DNA of 64,000 bases from Agarophyton chilense (taxonomy: Eukaryota; Rhodophyta; Florideophyceae; Gracilariales; Gracilariaceae), in contig JARGXX010000105.1 in the NCBI GenBank assembly GCA_030374765.1, positions 2,107,580-2,171,579 on the forward strand, read 5' to 3'. Position 1 is the first letter of the stretch; each line of letters begins with the position of its first letter. The notes below the pieces were generated by a model. The model had not been told where the DNA came from. It searched no databases and saw only the letters and a program-made list of their open reading frames with translations. Shown here one piece after another: positions 45,110 through 59,462 of the stretch. A program made the translations under genes and the position numbers.

Positions 45110-46438
45110 TCACTTCTTCTTTCCAAAATTGAAAAATCCTTCGCTTTTCTTACTGCTCTTCTTTGACTTTTCACTGACTGTACCTGCGGTCGCCTTTCCA
45201 TTCTTTCCGGCGTTTCCTGAAGTGAGGTCATCCAGCTTTTGAATAAGCTTTCTTTCCTCACCGTTTAATCTGGTCGGAATCTTCACATTGACTGTAACAA
45301 ACTGATCACCCCTCACAATTGAATTACCCAGCTTCGGAACACCTTTACCATCAATTCGTTGCACAGACCCAGGCTGAGTACCAGGCGAAATGTTCAAGTC
45401 TACGAAACCATCGACGGTTTTCACCGGAATACTTCGACCTAGAATAGCATCAAGATAGGATATCGAAATCTTTGAATAGATGTTTGTTCCCTCCCTTGAA
45501 AAATCTGACGAGTCCTTGACTCTCAGAACCACATAGAGATCTCCTGGAGGACCACCCTTCGCGCCTGCATCGCCCTCATTTCTGACTCGAAGTCTGCTCC
45601 CGGAATCCACACCTGCAGGAACTGTTATCTGAAGCTGTTTGGTAACCTGATTCCTACCTCTACCTCCACACGAACCGCAATACTCTTCGACAACTTCTCC
45701 AGTTCCGCGACACGTCGTGCAGGTAGTAGTTTGCTGGAACATTCCCAACGGAGTCCGCACAACCTGGGTAACGGAACCAGAACCATCACATGACGAACAG
45801 CTTTTTGGTTTCTTACCAGGTTTGACTCCGCTTCCCGAACACGTAGAGCATGTTTCTAAGTGACTGAAGCGAATCTTCTGCTCAGCGCCGAACACTGCTG
45901 TCTCAAACGGTATGTCAACGTCCAGACGCAAATCATCGCCGGGTTGCGGTCCAGATCTACGTCTCGCACGCGCACTTCCCTGACCACCGCCAAAGAAGGT
46001 ATCGAAAATATCGGAGAAGCTTCCAAAGTCCTGTGAAGAAAAGTCACCAAATCCTGGCTGGGAAGCCCCTTTTACACCCGCCTCCCCGAATTGATCGTAT
46101 CTTTGGCGCAAATTTGCATCTGAAAGCACCTCGTAGGCCCGAGAGACTTCCTGAAAGCGTTCTTTGGCATCTGGTGCTTTGTTTACGTCAGGATGAAGTT
46201 TGCGCGCCTTCTGACGGAAGGCTGTCTTGATTTCCTTTTCCGTGGCACTGCGGGATATGCCTAATGTTTGGTAGTAGTCCAAAGATGCACAGGGCACGGA
46301 TACACGACGCGAACGCAGCGGAAGCGGACCCTTACGTGGCAGACGGGAGGCGGTGAGTGGTGAGTGAAAAGTTGAGGCTGGCCGGCGTGTGGAGAGGGGC
46401 GTTGACGCAGTAAACGCGGGAGTGATAGTGGAGCACAT
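45110..46438 (-). CDS. plastid-type DnaJ (type I Hsp40)
   Basis: 442 aa. The first 50 residues are Ser/Thr/Pro/Arg-rich with almost no acids and end RRVSVPCASLDYY, a typical plastid transit peptide with cleavage near VPCA. The J domain follows with the HPD tripeptide (KLHPDVNK), a G/F region (FGDFSSQDFGSFSDIFDTFFGGG), and four CxxCxGxG zinc repeats (CSTCSGSG, CSSCDGSG, CTTCRGTG, CGSCGGRG). The substrate-binding C-terminal domain and a Lys/Ser tail complete it. It stimulates stromal Hsp70; plant plastid DnaJA proteins also assist Fe-S assembly. It is divergent from RUVBL2. It is the clearest evidence that the host has a plastid. Confidence 0.93.
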   Translation of the reverse strand: MCSTITPAFTASTPLSTRRPASTFHSPLTASRLPRKGPLPLRSRRVSVPCASLDYYQTLGISRSATEKEIKTAFRQKARKLHPDVNKAPDAKERFQEVSRAYEVLSDANLRQRYDQFGEAGVKGASQPGFGDFSSQDFGSFSDIFDTFFGGGQGSARARRRSGPQPGDDLRLDVDIPFETAVFGAEQKIRFSHLETCSTCSGSGVKPGKKPKSCSSCDGSGSVTQVVRTPLGMFQQTTTCTTCRGTGEVVEEYCGSCGGRGRNQVTKQLQITVPAGVDSGSRLRVRNEGDAGAKGGPPGDLYVVLRVKDSSDFSREGTNIYSKISISYLDAILGRSIPVKTVDGFVDLNISPGTQPGSVQRIDGKGVPKLGNSIVRGDQFVTVNVKIPTRLNGEERKLIQKLDDLTSGNAGKNGKATAGTVSEKSKKSSKKSEGFFNFGKKK

Positions 46439-48349
<1,911 letters not shown>

Positions 48350-48910
48350 TGTACCCGCTGACTACCTCTGAAATATGTATCTTGTTACTTATGACGATTA
48401 CATGGCGTGCAACGTGCCCACAATTACCCGTTGTTTGGCGTCTTCATCCGCGAGCGAAATGGCTCGAGCCCATCTGAGTAGAAGAGTACATAGTCTTTCG
48501 GGGTTAGTTTCTCTACGAACAGATGTTCTTGGTTTGTTTACACATGGCAGGTGACGCTAGGGCACGCGTTGGATACGAGTGGTTCCTAGCAGCATGGAAT
48601 AGCTTTATCTCGTTTTCTTTCGGGAACGAAAAAGAATAAGCACGGGAACAGCAGTCGGACCACGACGCACCGCTGCATTCCATCGCAGAGGTCAACGCAC
48701 AGCTAGGTTTATACATGTGGTTTATTGTGGCAGTGGTGCAAGTGACATCGGGATCATCAGAGGCGCTTAATGAGAATTTTGTTCTACCAATCAAGGTTAC
48801 GGGGTTCTCTCCAGACCATCGAGTTCAATTTTATGCATGTTCAGGATAGATTTGGTTTCTGCTAAGTTTCTTCCATAATTAGACGTTGTACAAGTTGTTG
48901 ACGGTATACA
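48350..48910. other. intergenic between convergent genes
   Basis: 560 bases of 3' flanking sequence between RUVBL2 and the SRPBCC gene. No gene recognised. Confidence 0.5.
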
Positions 48911-49363
48911 TTATTCCCTTAGCTGTTCCGTAACGAATTTCTTGATGTCTTCCATGACTATCGGTCCAGTTTTCTGCATCGCACCGTTCATGACGAAAGA
49001 GAACGGGGAGAGCAAGCCTCTGAAGGCAAGGTCAAATTCAGCTGTGATTTTCGTCTCGTCATCCTTTGACTCAAATTCTAGAGAATCCTGAGATCGGAAC
49101 AGCTTCGCGAGGCCGACGAACTGACATATGTTGGGTTCATCAAACTTCACGCACGTGTAGTCAACGTCGATTGGCTTTCCATTAAGACTAAAGGCGCACT
49201 CATACTTGGTACCCTCACCTTGAGCGTCTGTCGATTCTGATGCCGCCAGTTGGGACTTCGTGATGTTAACATCCCATTTGGAAAGGTTGGTCCAGTCGGA
49301 CATGAGCTTCCACACACGGTCGCGAGCATATGGGACGATAACTGAAGAACGATACTTCACCAT
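48911..49363 (-). CDS. SRPBCC (polyketide cyclase/START-like) protein
   Basis: 150 aa. MVKYRSSVIVPYARDRVWKL, DWTNLSKWD, a long beta-sheet region and a C-terminal amphipathic helix (AMQKTGPIVMEDIKKFVTEQL) form the standard helix-grip fold that binds a hydrophobic ligand in a central pocket. Ligand unknown. The start at 49,363 is chosen because the fold begins directly there; the open frame extends 55 codons upstream without similarity. Confidence 0.8.
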   Translation of the reverse strand: MVKYRSSVIVPYARDRVWKLMSDWTNLSKWDVNITKSQLAASESTDAQGEGTKYECAFSLNGKPIDVDYTCVKFDEPNICQFVGLAKLFRSQDSLEFESKDDETKITAEFDLAFRGLLSPFSFVMNGAMQKTGPIVMEDIKKFVTEQLRE

Positions 49364-51462
49364 TCCGCGTAGTATCCTTCCGCGCAAGTGAGTACAATTA
49401 CGACAGGTGTGTTTGCTGGTCACTGGAACAGGTACATATACCCATCCGTGGCGGCGAATTCGGTACGGACTCCACGTCTTGCACTCAGCAGCGGTACGAA
49501 GTGTAGAGAATGCATGGGGTTCTTGCACATGAGATGGGGAACAAACGACTGCTGCATATCGGGACAGTTGTGGCCCAGCTTGATTTGGTCGAAAATCTTC
49601 ATTCGCGAATTTGGGATTTCTTGGTCAGCTTTCAACCCGAGTATCATTTCCCAAGTTGTGAAGGCGAAAAATACACAGAGTATCTTACGTAGGTAACAGA
49701 TTGAATTACAACCAATTATAGAGCAGGGAGCCTACTCTACAGTTCTTCCCATGCGCCGTGATTTCCGACTCAATGGTACTGGCGCATTCTGTCGTTTATT
49801 GTGTGGGCGCCATTTTCTGGTGTGACGCTGTGGGCTAGTGTCTACACGCCGGGAGGATTGGCCTCACCTGAGGCCAGCTTGGTCTCATATGAGGCCAAAA
49901 TTTCTCTTAAAAAGTTACTGAAATTCATTCAAGATATGAATTTTCAAATTTAGAGCAGAAACGAAGAAAACAAAAATAAAAACCATACATCTTTATCGTC
50001 GAGGAAAAGCCTCAGGAATCTATTCAAACAAAGCTTTAATACTCTTCTTTAAAACGATATACGTTTGGTGTAGCAAACTTATGTAGTCGCAAATAAAACA
50101 AAAACCAAATATTTTTGGCCTTAAACTATCCAACAAAAACATGTCGAAAAAAAATCTCTCTTTCAATCATCTAGTAATGCATACTTCAAATGTTGACGCC
50201 ATTAAACGAAGAGTGTTCGGCCATATGTTTCAGTTATGCAAAGCTTGTAGATTTCATTTATTGCTTACTTAAAAAGAAATAAAGGTCTCATATGAATCCA
50301 ATTGACCTCAAGTGATGCCATCGGTCGTATAAACACTAGACGTTACAGTAAACTTTGGCAAAAAATCCTTTTCCGTTATTGAATGGCCCAGATAGATGAA
50401 ATGAGATATAAATATTTCAATATAAACTTTTTCTTGATCATCCAAAACTAACGCAACCAAAGACTCATGTCAATAGTCACTTGGGGTCACACATTCTGAC
50501 TTGCCGCCAGACGCTACCGATCTGTAACGATTTATTCAGCCTTTTCACTTCTGAATTAACCAAAAACAGTCGTGTACAATTTCTAAAAAACTCCCGAGAA
50601 GAGTTAATAAAAAAAGGATATGTTTCCACTCTATACCCGAAGCTGGCCTTTTGCGGGAACGATTACGCAACACCACTTGCAGCAGCTTCCCGTTCAGTAC
50701 TAGATCTTAGATTTCTACTAAGTTTTTACGACCTTCACAAGCTTTTTACTCTGTGCTGGCTTTCTAGACAGATCGAGTACCGTTCATAAACAAAAACCGT
50801 CTCCCTTCCACGCCGAGGGCGCTTCAACCGGTGCAGTGGGCTGACTTGGGGTGCTCCGACTGGCGGCTAAAGCTTCACTGGACCCCTGTACTGCAGCAAT
50901 CGCCTCACAGATTTTCATAATGTATGGGGTTGATCTTCCAGTGGCAGTTGCCTCGATGGACCCCGGGCGGCAAATGCCTCAACTTTTGATAAAGTTAAAA
51001 GGCTTTAAGCTGTGATGTTCCACTGGAAACTGTAGGGGTCTCGGTGCAGTGGGTATCCAAAGAAATAACCGCGAAGAGCGGGTGTTGCATTGCGATCGAC
51101 GGTTCTTGGATGAGAAGGGAGTGTGCAGAAGGCAACCAGGTGTTCCTGAATAATGGGAACAATACGTGTTTTCACGAGGCAAATGTTCAGATGCAGCTGT
51201 ACGTAATGCACACTAGATCGGCTCGACAACCCTTGTGATAACACAATAATCATGTAACAGTAGAGAAAACAACACAAAAACACACACAGATAGCTGTAGA
51301 AGAAGGGCGGTAAATGCACGACAGTAGAGGGTATTCTCGTAACAAGAGCTACATCTCAAAACGGTTAAGAACTGATACTATAGGTGCCCTTTCGTGATAG
51401 ACCACTTTAGGATTTCTAGGACTCACCAAGATGGTGTTTAAGTTGGTTGACCTTCTGCCGTC
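49364..51462. other. 2.1-kb gene-poor stretch with an AT-rich block
   Basis: No supported gene. 49,900-50,470 is distinctly AT-rich. Its left edge has two neighbouring palindromes: GGCCTCA-CC-TGAGGCC (49,860-49,875) and TTGGTCTCATATGAGGCCAA (about 49,879-49,898). A GGTCTCATATGA copy recurs at about 50,284. A frame at 51,044-51,238 contains IAIDGSWMRR, faintly like a Mutator transposase motif. This may be a degraded DNA transposon. Confidence 0.35.
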
Positions 51463-52100
51463 TGTCGTACAGTCACCTCTGGGGTATGCTACTGTCTTCT
51501 CTCGGGAGCGTAGTGACGCTCAACCGTAGGGAGCGTGTTGACGCTCAAACTTAGAAGGTAGACATAGTAAACCTCGACGGTAACAGGGCACCGTGAAAAC
51601 CCGCAGGGGCAAACGGCGGGGCGACTAGCTTATACCGTGTAGGTAAACGATGGTAGGCGTCGACGCGCGGGAAAGCCTGTATGGTAGTTGAGAAACGATG
51701 AACCAAAAAGTATAGTCGTGACCCAAGGGGTGCCTGTCTTTATCAGATTAGGATGGGGGGGGTGCAGTTCCCTATGTGCGGTGGACTGCACTCTCCAGAT
51801 CTCCCGGGAGGTGCCAGCAAGGCACGGTCTCTGACCTAGTGTCATAGACCTGGCCAGCACTGGCTACAGTGCCAGGTGGCCACTCAACTACTGTACTAAA
51901 ATACGCATTATTACAATTACTATCACTAACAATTACTCAACCAGAAGGTACATGTCAACACTACACGTGGCTGACAACACCTAGATGGTAGCTCGCCCGG
52001 AGCTACGTGGCCGATGATTCCTCATATCCATCACCTACAAGATCAGCGTAGTGTATCGGACACCTCAAAGTTCAGCCATTCCGCCACTATACGACACCGT
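51463..52100 (+). mobile_element. Ty1/copia fragment: LTR, primer site and gag start
   Basis: Inverted copy of the left-hand copia end. LTR 51,463-51,979 (TGTCGTAC...GACAACA, 517 bp), PBS 51,986-52,003, then an ATG at about 52,013 reading MIPHIHHLQDQ...SATIRH, matching the gag start of the 34-kb copy. Homology ends sharply near 52,100, where unrelated sequence leading to gypsy element C begins. Confidence 0.85.
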
Positions 52101-52587
52101 CCTCTCCTGGGCCTTGCGCACTTTAATGTGCCAAAAGGCGAAGAAAGTACGGTACAGTAATGCCTACACGTTGGGTGTCACTACCCAATTTTCTAAATAA
52201 TACCAAATATAATATTTGGTGACGGCACCTTACAGTGTACACTAAATACAGTACTTCTTAATTAAATTTCTCCTTTCCAAACCTTTCCATGAATTAATTA
52301 TTCTCATAACTTCTCGTAATCGAGTATCGCCCAAGAAATAGCTTACAAATGCCGTATCGCGACTTCATAGTATTCCAAACGGTCGAACTCAGGTGCATCC
52401 AGAATGCTACATATCCCCCCGTTAAGAGCGGAGCACCCACGGCGCATTGTCTGTAAAAGCAATTGCAGCGCGCTTCTCGGACATTCCGATTCTTTCTTTC
52501 GTATCACAACATTGTGTTCTCCCAATCCACCTCGCTATCATCTTGCTATTCCATCCTTGAAGCTTTTATTGTATCAGACATCTCGCG
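52101..52587. other. probable 3' LTR region of gypsy element C
   Basis: AT-rich stretch with an inverted repeat (ACCAAATATAATATTTGGT, 52,203-52,221) and CACTAAATACAGTACTTC, between the copia break and the antisense frame of element C. Likely LTR by position; no second copy found to prove it. Confidence 0.35.
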
Positions 52588-54240
52588 ATGAGCAACCTTC
52601 CGTCTTACATGGTCAATTCACCTACGTCCTATGACGATCTCGACAACCCTCCGATTCAGCAGACTTCTGCAACGCATAGGGGTTCCGCTCCAATCTCCCG
52701 AACTGCTCCTTTGCCGGAATCGGCTTCCAGTTGTGTTCCTGCATACCTTTCCTCCACAGCAGCTGTTTCTCAATCTGCGATCCTCTCCGTTCAGAGATTT
52801 TCACAGTACGCGGACTTTATCGGCTGAGACCCCCTGCAGCACTCTGCATTATACGCGCGAGCGCCTTGGTTTTTCCCTGCGGCGGTCCGCGACGAAGCTC
52901 TGATGAATCAGTATGTGCTCGCCAGTCGCCTTCCCGATGGTATCCTATGGCGTGCGTTGTTCACAACAGATTGGCTGAGCTATTGCGCCCTTCCAAACAA
53001 TGCAATCAGTCGCTTTGGAAACGAGAGCTTGCTCGATGCGCGCGAACGATTCACCCGTCTGGTGTACCAGCGATTACGCCGCATTACCGGCTCGGTGCCT
53101 CTCAATGGGGATTAGCAATTCGATACCTGGTGTGCCAGCACAAATGTCGACGTCTTCTCGTATGTCGAGAACCTAGCGACTTTGGATTTCCAAAGGTGGC
53201 GCCGTGTTCGTGGAGTATCCAACGTGGCCCTCTGTTCCGACAGTCCTCCACTACGCGCGGAATTACGCTATCTCCCAAAACGGGATAATCCTTATTGGGA
53301 ATTCCCCCGGTGGGAACGCCGTACCAGATCTCGACTGGGGATACTTGGTTCCATACCAGATGCTCGAAGAAGACCGAATTCGGTATAACTCGCGCGTCGG
53401 GTGCTACGTGCCGATTCCTCAATACTGGCATGAGATCGAGAGTTCTCGTCGCTGTCCTGTGGAGCTCCCTCCTTCAATCACCTACGTAAAGTCCTTACTC
53501 GCGAATGATACTTTTTCCGGTTATTCGGTAGTCTTCTACAGTGAATTCATCGCGAAGATAGCCGTGTTCATCCTTTGGGATCTAAACGACACATATCTTT
53601 TGTGGTATATGAGCCCGATTGCTCGACCACTTGCGAGAGAACTCGATCTCTGGCTCGTCCTGGGCTCAAGTTCCAATCACGAAGAATTTCTGCGCCTGAT
53701 GAATGTCATTGACCAGATTGACTGGACGCGTGTTCTTTCTGAACAGCATTCTAGAGGACGTCCTTGTCGCGACTATTCACCGGGACGAACCGGTCCCAGC
53801 GGTGACTTCATATGGTACGACCCCTGGACTAACCAGCATATCGACGGCGATCACGCCAAAATTCTGCGGGAAACTCCGCGAGCAATGCCATCAACCCAGC
53901 CGACTGGTTACATACACGAGCCAACTGCTAAAAATGCAAATGCATCGTTGACGAGATGCACGAAATCGATTACGAGGAAGAGCCAGAAGAGGCCATCTTC
54001 GAGGATCTCGCTTTCGGTGAGAACGACGGCATAGAGCCAGGGGACCCTGCAGCGGTGCAGAGCGCTGTACCTGAGCCTGTTAGACCGGCAGTGGCTTCCC
54101 ACGATGCCGAGCTTGGCAATGTGAGGCAGTTCCTCGAAGACGCTGGGATTCCTCCCCACCTTGTTCAAGAAAATCAACAGCAAATGGTGAATCTCTTGCG
54201 CTCCTCGATTGGTATTAACTGGGATCACCCGAATCCTTAA
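52588..54240 (+). pseudogene. antisense reading frame of gypsy element C
   Basis: Plus-strand coding-like tract of about 550 codons convergent with pol. One frame gives 52,588-53,115 (ATG at 52,588; stops at 52,825 and 53,113) and 53,956-54,240; another gives 53,204-54,034. Segments such as YLLWYMSPIARPLARELDLWL and LRLMNVIDQIDWTRVLSEQ look like a folded globular protein. The end is acidic (DYEEEPEEAIFEDL) then QQQMVNLL. No known domain was recognised. It faces pol tail to tail, leaving about 300 bases to the chromodomain stop. Confidence 0.45.
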
Positions 54241-54538
54241 CTTTCTTGCCTGAGGGTACTGTAACAAACCGACTTGCTGTAGTCTTGAGATAACAAAATA
54301 GAAATCTTTGACCCTCTGCAACTTCTTTGCTCCTTCTTTTTTCTGCGAGCCCTCTTCTCTTCTTGCTTCACTTCTAACTTCTTGTGGACATCCACTTCAT
54401 TCTTCCTCCCCCTAGAGTTCCTTCATACTTATGTAGGGATCAGATTCGATCAGGCTCTCCTGACACAACCAAACCGACAAGAGCGTCATCAATAGTGTCT
54501 GGGACATCCAGTTTAGCACGTCGGCAGTATGCGAGCAC

Positions 54539-56867
54539 TTATGATCGTGTTGTATTTTCTACAGGCTCCATTGTATCTTCTTCGGGTTGATACCCATACC
54601 AACGCACTTTAAACAGTAAACTGTTGTCCTTCGCATGCCATCCATGACCTCGAATGCGTTCGATGATGTATTCCGTCTCCTCGGTTGCGGACTTCTCAGT
54701 CGGAGAGACACTCCTGTCAACAGAATCCGTAGCGTTGGCTGTAGCGTCCTGAATCGTGTCATCACGTTCTGTCTTCTCATCCACCTCCGGGGTTTTCAAA
54801 GCTATTCGTCTGGTTTCCCTATATCTTTCCGGTCTGGCCGGTGCTTCCAACTTCCTTCTCGGGTTTTCCGAACCTTGCCGCGAAAACGCGGTGTTAGTTG
54901 CCACTGTACGCCTTAGGCTTGCCTCGTTGGGGTTCTTCTCTTCCGGATTTAAGTTGGCCGGATGTTCTGGGGGTCTCCGACAATGCTCGGTATTCGCCAC
55001 AAAAGGGTCAGCCGATACAGTCATAATGTCTCCATGTGGCGTCCCCACAACTGCGGTGTCCCTTGTGGACTTCATCTTTTGTTGAGACCTGCTGCGCTCC
55101 TCAAGGAGAGTTACGCTCTTCAATCCTTTTCATGAAATTGGCTTGCTGATCTCCGCTTCGGTTCCTTCTGATTCCATGCCAAATGGCAATTCTGTTCTGT
55201 CATCAGGACTTCCTGTAGAGCCTTCACGGCTTCTGATACGTGAGGTTCCATCCTCAATTTCTTTCACGTCCACCGCGTGGTCTGAGGGAGAGACTTCAGT
55301 TTGCTGCGCGCTCACATTGCAGATCGCCGTGTCTCCTCTCACTGCGACAGTGGGAGCTATGATTATGTTATGGGCGGATGCGCCGTTTGTCGCAGAACTG
55401 TTGTTCAGCGTTGTAAGTCGGATCTCCGAACTCTTTTCACCACGTGGCAGATTTTGGAGTTATTCTGCCCTGCGGCGGTATGTCCGCAAGCTCCTGCACA
55501 TCTAGTGGCTGTGGTGGCTCTTCCACATCAATATCTCCACGGGTGGATTCCTGTCGCTGTACGTCAGCTTCTCGATCTGGCGCACCAACTACTCGATCGC
55601 GAGAAATGCGCTCCACTGCAGTACCTCTCCGTATTACGACGATATATTCGTTGAATTCGAAAACTTCATGCGGTCCTGTAGCGACCGGCGCAAGGAGTTT
55701 CCGTCCCTTGTCCTCTCTAGTCTTCCGGCTATCTTTCCTTTTCACCCTCACGAAAACGTGTCCTCCGACTCTGGTATCTGGAAGTGCCCGTCGCATTGAC
55801 GCGTCGTAATAACGCCTGTAGCGCGCTTGGGCCTTTCCCATCTCTTTTGCAGCCTGTGTAGTGCGTTTGTGCAACTCATTCCTCCAGCTTAGGTGAAACT
55901 GAGCCGGCGTCGGCATTAAATCTTCCTCGGTTCTGTCCGAATCTACCTTGATTGGCAAAGCCGCCGGTCGGCGTGATATCACCAATTCAGAGTGTATTAG
56001 CTTCGTCGTCGAATGCACTTGCGTATTGTACGCGTAGCAAAGCGTGTCAGTATACAGATCCCATTTTTTCGAGTGTTCTCAGATGTAGTGCCGAATTGCG
56101 GCGAGTAGGGTACGGTTGTACCGTTCCACCTGCCCGTTACATTGCGGATGATACGTCGTGGTGAACACGTTCTTAACTCCAAGTATCCTTCATATATCTA
56201 GAAAGAAGCATGCAAAGAATTGCTTGCCATTATCTCAGAGTAGAGTATCCGGTGGTCCGTAGTAATAAACACAACTGTGGATAAACGCTCATGCTATCAC
56301 AGAATCAGTAATCTGTTTCAGCGGAACAGTCTCAACCAGCTTAGAAAAGCGATCAGTCCTTACCAAAAGGTATATGTTTCCCCGTTTCGAGCGGATCAAT
56401 TCCCCAAGTATGTTAATTCTGACATACTGTGGAGGCGGGATTGCTGGGAACAGCTTCAGTGGCTTTTTAGTTTTGCAGAGCTTCACTCTATTCCTCGCGC
56501 CCGTTAGGCACATCTTATCTGTCGCATGACAATCCATTGCCAAAGTTCGCCAATAAAAGTCCCTTATGAGGGTTAGATACAGCTTCGTACCTCCTGGATG
56601 ACCAAACCTTTGCGAATAATGTGTCACATACAGTACTCTGCTCTTAAGAGCGTGTGGTATCACGATTTTTTCACACGATTCAACAATTTGAAAAAAGATT
56701 CCTGGATCGTCCAGACGAAAAGGCAACACCTCCCTCCCGTTATAACGAGAGCGGATAGCCGCGCAGAAAGCACCCGGGACTTGTTCACGTAATAGCTCTT
56801 CAAGAGGGATTCGTTCGAGTTGATCTCCTGGATCAGTGTCCGTAGTCTGGGCTACCACTGATTCCAT
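54539..56867 (-). pseudogene. element C integrase with chromodomain
   Basis: From 56,867: zinc region HYSQRFGHPGGTKLY...FYWRTLAMDCHATDKMCLTG (second Cys of the last pair lost), core LVRTDRFSKL (Asp), D-N-G preceded by a TGA (about 56,235), and HPQCNGQVERYNRT (Glu). Another TGA follows at HYI-stop-EH (about 56,080). The C-terminal frame 55,437-56,018 has the gypsy GPHEVFEFNEYIVVIRRG barrel. The last frame (54,539-55,123) ends in a chromodomain: EYIIERIRGHGW...LFKVRWYGYQPEEDTMEPVEN. Chromodomains direct insertion to modified chromatin. Confidence 0.88.
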
Positions 56868-56921
56868 TTGATAGTCCTCTTCTTCTAGATCTTCTATTTT
56901 TTCTTCTTTCGTTATCGAATT

Positions 56922-59250
56922 TTACGTTACCAAACATGGTATCTCATCATCGATTTCCAAGTGGGTTTCTCCCAAGGTTTCGAGTCGCGATAACGCGTCA
57001 GCGTGTACGTTTGAAGTTCCCTTCTTGTAGTTCATTGTGAAATCAAATTCTGAAAGGCTCAGACGCCATCGCATTAAGCGTCCCGACGGGTCGGTAATCG
57101 ACCTGAGCCATCTGAGGCATGAATGATCGGTATCAACCGTAAAGTGAGCACCCTGTAGGTAAGGTCTGAGGGTCGTGAAAGCCCAAAACATAGCAAGGCA
57201 TTTCTTTTCAGACACAGAGTAGTTCTTTTCGGCCTGGTGCAGTGTTCTCGACCAGTATCCAATAAGATGTCCAGTGTCGTCTTCGTGCGTTTGAAAAAGG
57301 GCACACCCTATATGAGAACCACTAGCGTCTGCATCAAAAGAGTAAGGAAGATCCGTTTTCGCAAGAGATAATACAGGAGCTGTGGTCAGCACGTTTTATA
57401 GCTTTGAGATAGCTTCCGTTTCCGCCTCTCCGAATTCTTTCAATTGAACGGGTTCTCCCTTCTTCAATAAAGCATTAAGGGGTGCAGCGATATGCAAATT
57501 AGCGCGGCACAAATCCTCTGTAGACGTTATAAAATCCGAGAAAAGATCTCAAATGCGTCTGCGCTCGCGGAGGTTTGAACTCACGAATCGCAGCGGTCTG
57601 CACTTCTTCCATTTCCAGTTTCCCTGGCTTTATTCTGTGTCACAGGTATTTTACTTGGTCCATGAACCATTCACACTTCTTGATCTTCAAGGGAATTCCA
57701 GCTTGCAGTAACTTCTCGAGGGTTCCCTCAACATTCCCGAAATGGTCTTCCATATTCTTACTGAAAATGATGATGTCATCCAACTAAACAAGACATGTTT
57801 TCCACTTATACTATGATAATATTATATCGATAGCACGCTGAAAAGTCGGAGGGGCGTTGGCCGAACCAAATGGCATTTGCTTTAAGCGATACAGTCTTGC
57901 GTGACACGCAAATGTAGTCTTATCTTGGTCTTCTGGGGCGACTGGTATCTGCCAGTATCCCCTATTTTCGTCAAGTGTAGTAAAAGCATTGGCTTCTCCA
58001 AGACTATCTATGCATTCATCCATACGCAGTTGCGGATATGTATCCCTCACTGTTACTGCATTCATTTTTCTGTATTCAACGCAAAAGCGTAAAGAACCAT
58101 TTCCTTTGAGAAGAAGGACCACTGGGGACGCCTAGGCTGATTGAACTAGCTCAATGATTCCCTTTTCCACCATAGAGTCCACATGTTCTTGCTCGATCTG
58201 ACAAGTTTGCGGGCCTGTCCGATACAATAATTGAGCGATGGGTCGGGTACCCGGTACAACGTCAATCTGATGTTCTCTAGCGGCGATCTGGCCAATTTGG
58301 CCACTCCACATATGTGAGAATTTCAGCAGCAATCTGCGCAATCTTTTTCTATACTCCTCACGAACGTGTTCCATCTTAACGCCCTCGAGGGCTTCTTCTA
58401 TCCCTTCTTCAGAGACATTCTCTTGCTTCATGTTCTTCATGTTCTCGACCGCTTTTGTCGCTGTCGACATCTGCTCGCCTGTGGGCGTTACTTCTAAGTC
58501 GTCTGCCGTCATTATGTGTGTCGGTATCGCAACTGAAGGGTGTGGCAGCGCCATGCCCAAGAGCTGATGCTTGTATAAGCGAAGCTCTTCAGATCCAACA
58601 TTGCTCACCAATATCCTAAAAGGGATCTTCGGCATCGCCTGTGCAATGCCGTTAGCGACTAGCAATTCACTAGTGTGATACAGTGCCGTGTTCGGCTGAA
58701 TAACGATAAGTCCGTGCTTCTCAGTAACGACTGATACCCATGTTTGACTTTTTGGTGGTATCACCGTTAGTTTACACACCCGAATCTTTGGAGATGTTCT
58801 GCCCAGTAGGGTTTCATATTCCAATGACGGTGGTAATGGTGCAAATGAAGCGGATCGCCGCAGAGGTCTGCGCACGATTGGCATTCTAGAACCATCGTCC
58901 AGCTCAACTTCCCGATTCTTCCGACGAATCAATTCGACAAACTTGTCACAGTAGTCACAACCCAGCACAACTGGTGCAGCCAATGTGACACAAACAATAA
59001 AAGTTAACATGACAACATGATTTCCCAAGCGAACGACAAGACATATTGTTCCAATAGATATCGGTGTCTTGTTTGCATCCCGGATATCCGGTATCTGTGC
59101 CTGTTGTATTCGAGCTCACTCGTCTTCGAGCAATTCAGACAAGCTCACAAACTTCGGGCCTGCAACCGTATCCAATACAGCGAGTCTTCGCGATAATAGC
59201 GCTTGAGAAGAGCCGACGTCGGCATAGACCTAGTAGTTCCTTAGGGCCAT
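56922..59250 (-). pseudogene. element C protease, reverse transcriptase and RNase H
   Basis: RNase H 56,922-57,392 is nearly intact (SFDADASGSHIGCALF, KKCLAMFWAF, TDHSCLRWL, HADALSRL). RT 57,811-58,122 has FCVEYRKMNAVTV, FTTLDENRGYWQIP and MPFGSANAP. The YxDD box reads stop-L-D-D, with TAG replacing Tyr (57,792-57,794). The linker and RT N-terminus are at 58,132-59,028. Protease active site near 59,150 is VLDTVAGPKFV, with Val inserted or substituted in D-T-G. Confidence 0.85.
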
Positions 59251-59462
59251 AATCTTGACGTGATTAGTCCTCCTACTTGGGCACATATATTGTGTCCAAG
59301 AACGTTTCAACATATAGGCAAACTGTACATAGCTTCCGACATTCGAAGAGCTTCCTGGTCTCAGTAGGACCTTCGGTTTAAACTCCCGGCAGCGGGACAA
59401 TGTCGGTACCCCAATCGGTATGGCGGGTTTGAGTCCACCCAACCCCCTGAGGACTCCCTCAC

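Noticed and set aside
51044-51238. Frame with IAIDGSWMRR resembling a Mutator transposase motif
   Set aside because: Too short and isolated; no second motif found nearby.
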